From Dryobates pubescens (taxonomy: Eukaryota; Chordata; Aves; Piciformes; Picidae), in NCBI RefSeq assembly GCF_014839835.1, contig NC_071646.1, positions 3,596,001-3,660,000 on the forward strand: a stretch of 64,000 nt of DNA, read 5' to 3'. The position numbers and the translations under genes are program-made. Positions 33,601 to 45,600 of this stretch are shown here, piece after piece (the first letter of the stretch is position 1; every line of letters begins with the position of its first letter). The notes below the pieces were generated by a model. It was not told the origin of the DNA. It saw only the letters and a program-made list of their open reading frames with translations, and ran no database searches.

Positions 33601-36600
33601 TCCAGCCCCCCTGCCATGGGCAGGGACACCTCCACTAGCCCAGGTCACTCAAGGCCTCATCCAACCTGGCCTTGAACACCTCTAGGGAGGGGACATCCAC
33701 AACCTCCCTGGGCAGCCTGTGCCAGTGTCTCCCCACCCTCACTGGAGATAATTTCTTCCTCATCTCCAGTCTCACTCTGCCCATTTCAAGCTTGGAATCC
33801 AAGCTGGCCAGAAACAGGTCCCCTCCAGAGCCACTGAGGATACCGGGAAGCAGAGGGTGTCCCAGGGTGTACTCACTGTGGCACCCCATGGGGTTGGCAT
33901 TGTCCAGCTGGGCAAAGCCTGGCTTGCAGAGGTGGCAGCGATCCCCCTGCACGTTCTCCTTGCAGACACAGCGCCCCGACAGGGGGTCACAGACCGAGCC
34001 GGGCACGGTGCCATCCGGGTCACACTCACAGGCTGCAAAGGGGCAAGAGATGGCCTTGCTGAGGGGCAGGAAGGGGTCCAGGGAAGGAGCTGTGAGGGTT
34101 AGCCAGACACTCACGCAGACAGGCCTCAGGATGGGTCAAATCCTGCTGCTGGTCTCGAAAATAGTTGCTTTTGCAGCGCTCACAGCTGTTGCCTTCAGTG
34201 TTGTGCTGGCAGTTGTCACAGACTCCCCCACTCACCCCTCCGCTGGCACGGAACAGCTCCGGGTCAAAGTGGCACGAAGATGAGTGCCCATTGCAGTTGC
34301 ACCCTGAAACAACCCAGCAAAACATCCCAGTTAGCAGGGACCTGTCCCAGTTAGTGCTGCAGCCTTGCAAACCCCTCTGGAGTGGCAGCTCTGGCACTAG
34401 AGGGTGCCCGTGTCCCCTGTGTGACACTGCGACGCTGGCTAACCACTCCAGGACAAAACTGGCACCAGCTGGGCACCGTGGCCAAGCACTGGTGCAGCTC
34501 AGGAGCTGGCATCACCCAGCTGCAGCCTCATGGAGCGAAGCCCAGCAAGCTGGGGTTCCACTTACAAAGAGACTTGTGCCAACATCCAGCCACTCAATGT
34601 GTGTCAGCAAGGGCTCCCAGCCCTCTGCTGCTCATGGCTGTGAGGATTTAGGAAAGGCCTCGGGGAGGGGAGAGGGGAGAGGCCTCGGGGAGAGGGGAGA
34701 GGCCTCAGGGAGAGGGGAGAGGCCTCGGGGAGGGGAGAGGCCTCAGGGGAGAGGGGAGAGGCCTTGGGGAGGGGGGAGGGGAGAGGCCTCGGGCAGGGGA
34801 GAGGGGAGAGGCCTCGGGCAGGGGAGAGGGGAGAGGCCGTGGCCGTACTCTGGCACTCGTGGGGGTCGCTGTCCTCGGCAGGTGCCCAGGGCCGGGCATG
34901 GTAGAGGTCGGCGCAGCGGTCGCAGTGGGGCCCGGCAGTGTTGTGCTGGCACACGCAGTGCCCATGGACCTGCTGCAGAGACAGTGCTTTACCCCTCCTG
35001 CATGGCAGCTGCTCGCTTCAGAGCTTCACCCTCCTGATGCCTTTCCTGCACACGCCTGGCCTGCTCCTGCCCTGTTCCCTGCAGAGGGATGAAGCTCCAG
35101 CGTTCGAGCAGGGCTGCTGCAGCACCAAGGTCAGGCAGAGCGATGCCAACCACCTCTACCCCCTGCCTGAGGGCAGCCAGGCTCAGGGCAAAGCAGACAA
35201 GCACAAGCTAGGAATAAAAAATAAAATCCCACAACAGCTAAGAGCCTGCCCTGATAAATCCTCCCAGGCAAGAAGGAGCCCTCTGAAACCTGCATGTCTC
35301 CCACCCAGCCAAGATCCGGTGCTGGCAGGAGCAACTTCCCACCCTCTCACAGTCACTGAGCTTCAGAATTTCTTCTGAAGCCCCTCCACCATCTTCCCAA
35401 CACAGAGGAGAGGTTTACAGGGGGGGTAGTAAAGGCTTCTGTCTCACAGCCACCACCCCACTGCTGAGGCAAAAGAGGGCATCACTTCCCCTGATGACAA
35501 GCAGCCTCTGGCCACGTCTCACCACTGGCCATGCTCTCAAGGTGTCCTGAGGAGGACTACCTGGATGCATAATGGAGCCTGGTAACACAGAGATGACCTT
35601 TGTGCCTCTCACTTGGTTCCAAGGCTCACCTCGGGGTGCGGCCCCTCCGCAGGGCCGCAGCGCTCGGCGTGGCCGTGGCAGAAGCAGCTCCCCAGCACCT
35701 GCATCTCCGTCAGCGCATAGAAGGTGCTGGGCGAGTGGTAGCCCTGGCGCGGAACGTGGGGGAGCTCGGTGAAGTTGATCCTCAGGTTGGTGAATGGCCC
35801 CAGCCCTGTTGGGGACCAAGGAGAGGTGTGAGGGGACAGACAGGAGGCACTGCAAGTGGTGTGGAGGGCTTGGAGCAAGAGACAGACACCAGCAGGGAGA
35901 GCAGCAGCTGAGTCAAAGACCAAATGCTGCTCCTTGACACCTCTGAGGCACCTGAGCAGCCATCAAACATGTGGCAAAAGGTCTTTCCTGAGGGCCTGCT
36001 CCCCTGCAGGGCTACTCCAGCTCAGCATTCTCCACCACATGGGGGAAAAAAACATAGATAGCTCCAAAGCTCATCCAGTCCAACCACCCTGCACACAGCA
36101 GGGACATCCTCCACTGGACAGGTTGCTCAGAGCCCTGACCAGCCACACCTTCAACTACCTCCCTGAGCAACCTGTGGCACCCTCATGGTGCAGAACCTGT
36201 TCCTAACATCCAATCTAAATCTCTTCTCTAGTTTCAAGCCATTGCCCCTCATCCTTCTCTCAGACATGAAAGAGGCTGGTCACTTACTGTCCACAGTCTG
36301 GCTGTGGGAGGAAGTGATGGCAGGTGCCAGGTCTTGGATGTTGAATGTCACCTTAGAAAGGAAAAACAGAAGTTAACAAGCAGGAAAGACAAGGAGCTTT
36401 CTTCTCACACTCTGGGCAGCAGGTGCTCTGGACCCATCTCTGAGGAATATCACACCACACATGGAAAAGACTTCAGAGCTGCAGAGGATTTTGCAGGAGG
36501 ACCAACAGAACCTCACAAACCAGTGAAAGCTTCCCATGCAGAGGGGCAGGAATCCTCCTGAGGACTGCCCTCAGCAGTGCTGGGTGTCCACAGCTCCATC

Positions 36601-39600
36601 CCCACCAGGTACAACACATGGAAAAGCCTTCCAGGCCCCCACGTCCCAGCAGCATTCTGGAGACCACCCACCCCAAATGCCAGGCCACAGCAGGGGGAAG
36701 AGGTACACGTGGGGGGTGCCTGCCACACAACCCCACAGATCCTACCTTGCCCCCATGCAGAGGGTGTCCCTGCAGCACCTGGCACCGAGCATCCTGCCAG
36801 CTCTCAGGGGAGCCCTGGGGCACGTGGGGGAAGGAGGTGGCACAGTCAGAGGCCAGGTACTGGTACACCTGCCAGGTCCTGCCGAAGTCAGTGGAGCGCT
36901 CGATCAGCATGGCAGCAGGCAGCGGGGACTGCAGGCAGGGAAAGAGGACATCAGTCAACCCCAGCCAGCTCCCACCACAGGGCCTGGGGATGCCTCTGTT
37001 CCTCCTCCTCATCCCTCCAGGCTCAGCTCTCCACAGGCTGTGGGAGCAATCCCCTCCTCTGCAGGTTACCAACAGCTCCTGGGTCCCTCCGCTCCCTTCA
37101 GCCAGCCCTGTTGCAACTACATAGTAGACTTCTGCACCAAGGAGACTTCCCAGTGGGCAGATGTGGGATAGGAGTCCACCACCCTAATGGTTATGCTCCT
37201 CCCAAACACCCAGAGGGACAGCCATGAAACACAGAAGAGGGAGGAATGGGGATCCTCCTTCTTATGGTTGGATTTGATCTTAACGGTCTCTTCCAGCCTA
37301 AATGACTCTGCAGAGCCCACAGGGAGCTGTGCACTAAGATCTCCACATCCCACAGAGTGCCAGCAGGGCCCATCCACCATCATCTGTGACCTCCTCATGA
37401 GCAAAGGTGCTGCACACAAACCCTGAAGTGAAGCAGGATGCTGCTGAGCTGGAATGTCTGCTCCAGGTCCAGCTGCAAGGACACGCGGTCAGCACCTGCA
37501 GGCACAGGAAAGGGAACAGCTCAGCTGCCCTCCCCCAAGACATTTGGTCCCTTCTCTCTTTCCAACCTACTGGGCTCAACACCCCCTCCTCCTCTTCCCT
37601 TCATGCTGTTTATTGCTAGGAGCCCAGAGCTGAGGTGTCCCAGGGGTGCCCAGGGTGGTACTCACGGTTCTGGGACTGCCACCAGCGCGCGTGCCCGGCC
37701 GAGGCCAGGACGTTCTCCACGCGGTGCCCGCTGGAGGAGTGAGGCAGCCGTGAGTCACACCTGCAGCATCTCACACTCCACTGGAAGAGAAAGGGGGGGG
37801 GGAGTGACCACTGTGTGCAGCTCTGGGAATGACCACTGTGTCCAGCTCTGGTGCCCCCAGCACAAGAAGGACACTGAACTGCTGGAGCAGGTAAGAGAAG
37901 ACCACGAAGGTGATCAGAGGGCTGGAGAACCTCCCCTGTGGGGACAGGTGGAGACAGCTTGCAGCTGTTCAGCCTGGAGAAGAGAAGGCTCCAGGGAGAC
38001 CTTAAAGCAGCCTTCCAGTACCTGAAGGGGGCTATAGGAGAGCTGGGGAGGGACTTTGGACAAGAGCTGGGAATGACAGGACAAGGGGCAATGGCTTTGA
38101 GCTGGGAGAAGGGAGACTAAGACTGAAGATTAGGAAGAAATTCCTTCCAGTGAGGTTGGGGAAACACTGGAACAGGTTGCCCAGGGAGACTGTGGATGCC
38201 CCCTCCCTAGAGGTGCTCAAGGCCAGGTTGGATAAGGCCCTGAGAAACCTGGGCTAGTAGGAGGTGTCCCTGCCCATGGCAGGGGGTGTTGGAATTAGAT
38301 GATCCCTTCCAACCCAAACCATCCTATGAGCCTATGATTGTCCTAGCTGAGCTCGGGGGAAGGACCCTGCTGTAGACCCTGGGGGCAAGGTGCCCAAGTG
38401 CCCAGGAACAAAGGGCATGGGTACAGCTGGCTTATCAGAGACCCAAAGAACTGTCATCAATAAGAGTAAGGACACCCAGCAGTCAGTGGTCCCCTCCACA
38501 CCCCATTAAAGCACACCACTGAAGGGGTTGTGGACTGCAAGCTAAAACCAAACCACTTTGGATTAAACCACAGCTCTGGCAAAGCAGCAAAAATGCCCTT
38601 TTGGAAGCAAACCCCTTTCTCCACAAAGACAACACTGAACAGAAAGCTCTTTGCAGCTCTTCAGGCTCAGTTTGCCTTTTCCACACAGCCAGGAGGAGTC
38701 TGGCTGGCTGAACAGAAGAGCCTTTCTCTGGCACCCAGCAGCCCCCTGCGTTCTCCCCCGGGGAGCAGGGCAGCAGCAAACAGCTCAGCAGGGGAGAAGT
38801 CAGTGGGTGGGAAGTCGAACAGCTCAAAGTTCAGCCCTTCACTTGAGCAAGTTCTTCAAGCTGCAAACAGAGAAGTGGCACAGGGAACGTGGTGCTGGGA
38901 GAAACCCAGGTCCCCAGGGAGCAAACACATGCCCCAAACCTGACTCTCCAAGCGACGCGCCGGGCGGCCGCCGCGATGGGGCTGCAGGGGACGGGCAGCA
39001 CATGGGCAGGCTCAGGAACGTGCAGAAAGCAGCAGGAGAGAGATTGGGCAAGAGAGGGAAAGTGAGGAAGGTGCAGGCACCAGCCAAGGGGAGAGGCAGG
39101 CATGGGATTGGCAAGTGGAGCAGGCAAGGACTGTCACAAAATGAGTGGAGAGTGGTGGGTTGAAAATCCCTCCCCTCGCACCCCGGTGAGGCCAAGGTGG
39201 AGAAGGGCAAGTCATAGAACCAGAGCATCACCTGGTTGGAAAAGACCTTGAGATCATTGAGTCCAGCCATGACCTAACATCTCCCTGCACACCACTGTTA
39301 GGCCCTGTCCCTAAGCTCCTCATCCAGACATCTCTTAAACACCCCCAGGGATGATGACTCCTCCAGGGGGATGTTCAAATAGCAGATGATGACAGCCCAC
39401 AGCCCGTGGGGACAGGAGGGACCCTGCCTGAAGCACTTAGTACCAGCTATGCTCAGAGTGGGGCAAACACAAGTGGCTGCAGAGGCCACTGGGAGGGGAA
39501 ATCTGGTGCTGAAGGCATGAAATGAAGCATTCAGCATCTCCAGTCTGATGCAGTGGAGAGGAAGAGCAGATCCTGCTCTCTGGAAAGGCTTCTGGGGCTG

Positions 39601-42600
39601 CCCAGCCAGGCAGAGTAGTTCAATTTATGGGGAACACTGCCCCAAAAGCTAAAGTGATGTGAGGTATTTCAACTGGAAATTAAAGCTATTGGTAAAAGCA
39701 GTAAAGTGTCCTCCCAAATGGAGCAGTGGGACTTGCACTTCACACCAGCATGGCCCAAAGCCTGAGAAACTGGGGAAGATCAGGAAAAGGGTTTGCTAGG
39801 GAAGGCAGGCTCAGAAAGGTCATCCTGGAGGGGAGGGAGTTTGGGGAGAGGTGATGAGTATGTCTGGCACAAGGTCTGACAGCTGACACTGGGACAGCAA
39901 TGAGATACCCTGCTGCAAGTGCTGGCAGCCCCTGGGGTGGTATAGGGTGACACCAGAGGAATGGGCATGCTTGGGACCCCAGTGATGAGATCAGCTTTCT
40001 GTGGCAGAGCAGAGGCACTGGGTGACAAGAAGCACTTTACACCTCTGTGCTAAAAGCCTCCCCAGCTGATATTTAAACAGGCCAATTCTGACCCAGAAAC
40101 TAAAGATGACCCTCCACAGGAGCTGGGGTCAGGAGAGATCTGTGCCTCAGAGAGGAGATGGTGGCCAGCAGGCCACAAGTGGCACAAAGACTTCTGGTTT
40201 CCTCTCTGAAAGGTTCACTCATGGCTACCAGCTCCTGGAGCAGGCTCAGCTAAGACAACCAAGTCTCTTAGTCCTACAAAAAGGGACTTGGCTTCTCAAG
40301 AACTATCTTGAGTTGTAAACTTAAACAGAAAATCATGGAAACCTGGACCTGAATTACCTTTCTGCTTGCTCTCACACAAGCCACAGCCTGGCCTTGACCA
40401 GCAAGCACTAACTGGTACCACAGCAGGTGCCTGGTGCTTCTCCCATGCTGATGCTCCAGGAGCAGACGGCACAGGGCAAGGTGGCAGCCAACAGATGTGA
40501 GCTCAGACTGAGGGTTGGGTTTTGCTCCTAACAAAGCCCAGACCTGACTCTGCTCTACCCCAGGCCTGGGCACCCAGGATATTGAGGAGAGAGCCTCACT
40601 TTTAGCTGATCTGTTTCCATAATGTTTTCCACAGTCTTTATGTTCTCTGTCTATAAATATCCAGAACAGGAGTTGGCCAACTACAATATTTATAACAATA
40701 TTGCAAAGTAAGCAAACAGAGGATTCAAAGTATATAATCATGCAATTTCCCTGGCTCTACCAACTCCTCCTGGCTCTGCCAGCAAGAATCAGAAATAATG
40801 GAGCTGGGTCCAGGCAGAAGAACTCATTTCAGATAATGACTGCCAGCAGCAAATTGTCAGGGAGCTACAGGAATTACCTCCTGAAATAATCCAGGGAGCA
40901 ACTCCCAATAACAAATTAAACCCCACAACAGTTCTGAGTGTGATTAGCAGAAGGCAAGGGAGGCTTTCAGCCAGGGGAAAGGTTAATCTTGGCTAAATTC
41001 TTCATCAGGAGTGATTCACACACACTCATTAGACCATTCACACAGACACACAAGTGCCTCCAGCAGCTACAAAGCCCTGTTGGCAGAGGGGCTGCAGCCA
41101 CACTTCGAACTGAAGCTTAAACTGTGTCAGACAGACCCTCCCCTCCCCAGGCAGCCTGGGAGCTGCAAAAAAATATTCTCCTGTATAGATTTTTTTATTC
41201 TTTTCTTTCTTTCTTTCTCCTCTGGCTCTTTTAATTAAGGCTAAAATTAACACTGGCAGCAAAATCCATCTCGGGTCCTTGGAGCCAGTTGTGAAACCCT
41301 TGTATTGCACAACAGGACTGGCCAGGACTGGCTGTGACTATCTGGCTCAAAGTTCCTCAGGACAGAGGGGTTTACCAAACCTGCCAGCCCAGTGCTGGGC
41401 TGAGGGGAGATCCACCAGAGCTAAGGAGCCTTCCCCCAGCTCTCCCCTTCATTCTTTACCAGCGTGGCAACAGGCTGAGTGGGTCCCTCAGAGCTGGGCT
41501 TGCCTGGAGCAGGGCCATGGGACTACGTGACAGATGGAAGTGGATGGGTCTAAACAGATGGAAAGTTCAGGGTCTAAATTCGGTCATCAACCCCTGGGGC
41601 AGCCTCAGCCCTGGCTCTCCAGCACCTCCCTGCCAGACACCAAACTCCCCAGCCCGGCTGCTGCTGCAGCAAAGAACTGGGATGTGTCAGAGTAGGTTTG
41701 GGATGTGAGGCTGAAAGGGTCTCTAGGAAGGAACAAGAAGTTGTAGGTCTGCATGGAAACCACCAGCCACCCTCTGTGCCTCCAAGCTACTCTGAAGGGT
41801 TGCTCAAAATATGGGCTTTGGAGGCTCAGAGATGAAAGGAAACTCATTCCAGCTTTCTGGCAGGTAATTGATGAGGCAGTGAGGAGAGGAAGCTGCTGTG
41901 CTGATAATGAACAGAGTCATGGCTTAGAAATAAGTGGGGGGGGGGAGAAGAAAAGAAAGAAAAGGAAGAGGGTAAAAAACCCTCAACAACAAACCCCAAG
42001 AAATCAAACAACCCCTAAATTATGTCAAGGTATTGTCAAACTTGCCCATCCAATCCCATCCCATCCCATCCCTGGGACTCTCTCTGCATGGTGCATGCAG
42101 GGACACAGGGACAGTCCCAGCCCTCCTCCAGGGGCTCTCTGCAGCTTTGCTGCAAGTCTTTGCTGCTCTCCTGCTCTGACCTTGTGAACCTCTTGAGCAG
42201 CCTCTCATGCTTCCCCACTCATGCAGGGGCAGGGGGGGGAAAAAAAAACCTCAAACAATTTTAAGCTGATGGACTCCAACCAAAGAATTTTAAGTAGCTC
42301 TTAGCTGCCATTTTAATACGAGTAGAGAGCCCTTGAAACAAAACCTCCTGGCATAGGTGCACAACCCAAAATAAACTGGAGTTACTCATCAGCAAAAATG
42401 GGAAGCTGCTTCTCTCCAGTCATGAAATGAAAACCTCTCCTAGCTCTGCAGCCTTTGGTGGTGCTATGCTGAACCCAGCTTGGTGTCAGCCAAAGGCACT
42501 GTGTCAGTTGGGCTCCTGGCACCCAGCCTCCCATATGGGAGCCCTGGAGGGGGGCTTGCACAATGGGTATTGTATAGGGACAGCAATTCCTGCTCTGAGT

Positions 42601-45600
42601 TTATTTAGGGACAATCTGGAGAGCAGTGGGAATTTAGATGGATGCAGAGAAATGCAGAGTTACTGGGGGGAAAATGGGGTTGGTAGCAAAAATAGACTTG
42701 CTGGAGCAAGTCCAGAGGAGGCCACAAAGATAAGAGGGCTGGAGCACCTCTGCTATGAGGACAGCCTGGAGAAGAGAAGGCTCCAGGGAGACCTTAGAGC
42801 TGCATTTCAATGTCTGAAGGGGGACCTACAGGAAGACTGAGGAGGGACTGTTTAGAAGGGCCTGTGGTGATAGGATGAGGGGCAATGGTTTGAAACTGGA
42901 GCAGGGGAGGTTTAGGTTGGACATCAGGAGGAAGTTCTGCACAATGAGGGTGGTGAAATACTGAATCAGGTTACCCAGGGCTGTGGTTGAGGCCCCATCC
43001 TTGGGGACATTCAAGACCAAACTTGATGTGGCCCTGGGCAGCCTGATCTGGTTGGAGGTGACCCTGCTGACTGCAGTGGGAGTTGGACAAGATGACCTTT
43101 GAGGATCCCTTCCAACCCCGTGCAATTATCTGTGAATAAGTTACCTTGGGAACAAAGGCACCTCTGAAAGCCAGGTTATGCAAGCCTCAGCTCCCAGCCA
43201 CTTCCATTCCCTGTTACCACCTAGCTGTGCCAGGCTGGAGGAGCAGGGCTCATCCTGCCTGTGGAGAGCTCTATCCATTTGCCATGGAAAAAGGCAGCAG
43301 AAGTTCCCCATGGTTGTGTCAGTGTGGTTAAACCTGTCAGGGAGCCACTGGTGTATGCCAAACTGGAGAGTGCTTCTGCTGTGAAACAGGTCCCTCTCTT
43401 AGCCATCACATCTAATGTCACAGCCCTGCCTGCCCAGTCAGAAGGGACACTGGAAAGTCAGCCCTGAGGTTATGCTTGGAATACAGAGAGAGAGCTCTGC
43501 CCAGCAGCTTGGTTTTACCAGCGACCCCCAAATTGAGAGGTGACAGCAGAGGTGGTGCAGAAGACACAAGCTGGACCAATATCCTGGCTCTGGGGCTGAG
43601 GGAAAGGGATTCATTGCTCCTGCTTGCCAGCAAGCACGTGGGTGCCTCTTTTCCTCACCCCATCTGTTCTCACATCGTCTCTCCCCAGCAAAACTTCATT
43701 TCAAAGCTGCCAGGAGGACGAGTCTGCAACACCCATCCTGCACCAGCCTGTCTCCACACACCCCCACCCAGCACCCAGGTCCTGGTGCCTCTGCAGCTTG
43801 TCTGCAAGGGGATGACGTGATGTCTCCCAGCATATGTGTCAGTTTGCAGTCGTGAGGAGATACAGAGAAGGGAAGAGGAGAGGGAAATGTGGGGAGAAGG
43901 CTCTCTCTTCTGCACATCCACTGCATGTAGGGGCACATCCCTGCAGCAAAGAGCAGGGTGTGTCTGGATGCCAGAACAGGATGAGATAAGCACCCAGCAG
44001 CAACTTGTGGCTGTTGAATTACCTCCAACAGGTCAGGAACACAAATTATTTGATGCAGCCCCCTGACAGGATGAAGCAGCAGCCTGAACTAGAAGCCTTG
44101 CTGGGAGCAGGGCATCACAGAGCTCTTGTGATCCCACCTGACCACAGGTTTGCCATGATTTGGGGGGGGCATCTTTCTGTGTAAAAAGGTCAAGTTTGAT
44201 GGCATGGGCCTGGAAAGCCAATGAGCTGGGAGGCAGAGTGGAGCTCAGCGTGCTCTGCCCTGTCCCAACACACCCAGTGCCTGCTGGAGCACTCAGCAGG
44301 CAGCGTGCTCAGTGCCGAGCCCTGCCTGGCTCATGCAGGTGGGCAAGCAGATGTAACCATCAGACAGCAGCAGCAAGGCAGGCAGAGGCACCAGTCTTGC
44401 ACATTTCCTCTTTCCCAGACATTGGTCTGTATTTTTGGAAGCAAGGACGATTCGGTGCTGTGACAAGACAGGGAGAGATGCTACAAACCAAACTCTGCCA
44501 GGCAGCTGCAGCCACCCACCCATCAGCAGGAGCTGGAACCCTCTGCCAAGCCAGGAGAGTAGGAACCCTCTTGCCAAGCTAGGAGCAACCCTGCCCAAGG
44601 AGCCCCCACTCCCACTAACCCATTCAGGGATTTCTCTGGTACCTCTCATCTCAGTTCCCCCCTGGGTGAGCCATGTCTCCAGGACACAAGGGGTGACTGG
44701 CAGTGACTTCCCACCCTTCATTCCTCATGCCCCACGAAAGGCAGGTGAAAGAAGACAGAAAATCCTGGTCCTTGACCTTATGCAAACAACATTTTGGTAT
44801 CCAAAGCCTCCCAGGCCTGGGGTGTAAGGATCCAGACACCCAACTGCTCTGCTGTAGGACACAGGGATCAGCACTGAAACACACATAAGGAGAGCCAACT
44901 TCACTCCTCTCTTGCCTTGTCTCTGGCCAAGGTCCCACAGTGACACATGAGGTGTTTGGGGTTCCCTTCTAGATTAATAAAGCACCCAGAACAATCTGTA
45001 GCTGCTTCCCAGTTCTGAATGTGTCTTTAAGCTGAGATCCTTGCACAAGCCTGGAGGAAAGAGATGCTCTGCCTCTGTCACCAAAGCAGAGACCTGGTGG
45101 TGCTCACAGCCCTCCTGCTGGCACTCAGAAGGGCTAGGTCAGGCAAGGGGATTAGGAACCTGCTAATCCACATGAAAGCCACACCAGGGCCTCCCTTGGC
45201 TACAGGCAGGCAGTGTGAGCTTCTCCCAGTCCCCACCAAAGCTGTGTACTTAGCATTTAAATAAAGAGATGAGTTCACTGCTCCGTGAATCGCACCTCAG
45301 GCAACCAGATCCTTTCCACACCTCAGCACCTTTCTGACTCCAAATCCAGGCTCACTTTCTTTTCCAATTTTATTTTCACTTTCCCTCTCCCTGCTGAATG
45401 GAGAGCAGCCATTTCCCAAGCACTAAGTGACCTCCCAGCCAGGCCATTGGTCTGCCTGCTTTCCACCCCTCATCGCTCCTCTGCCCGTGGCTGCAAGTCC
45501 CCTGCGCTATAAATGGCCACGCTGAGGCCCTCCTGGATTTCACTAGCCTGAGCCCACAGCCAAGGAATGGAGCAATCAGTACTGCAAAGTATAAAGGTTA

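Larger units (their letters stand above)
21698..37421. other. LAMB3 introns 4 to 21
   Basis: Compact introns, mostly 0.2-1.9 kb. The larger ones are 24446-26359, 28945-30207 and 31750-33073. Besides the listed CR1 copies and the minisatellite at 34658-34838, I see only unique sequence with no further gene. Confidence 0.85.

Noticed and set aside
34604-34965. Pro/Ser-rich frames on the minus strand next to LAMB3 exon 8
   Set aside because: They arise from the minisatellite; only the part above 34849 matches laminin.
37731-37733. Internal acceptor in LAMB3 coding exon 3
   Set aside because: TCCTCCAG looks like an acceptor, but reading through gives CCRCDSR...HRVENV, matching the human protein without a gap, so there is no intron there.
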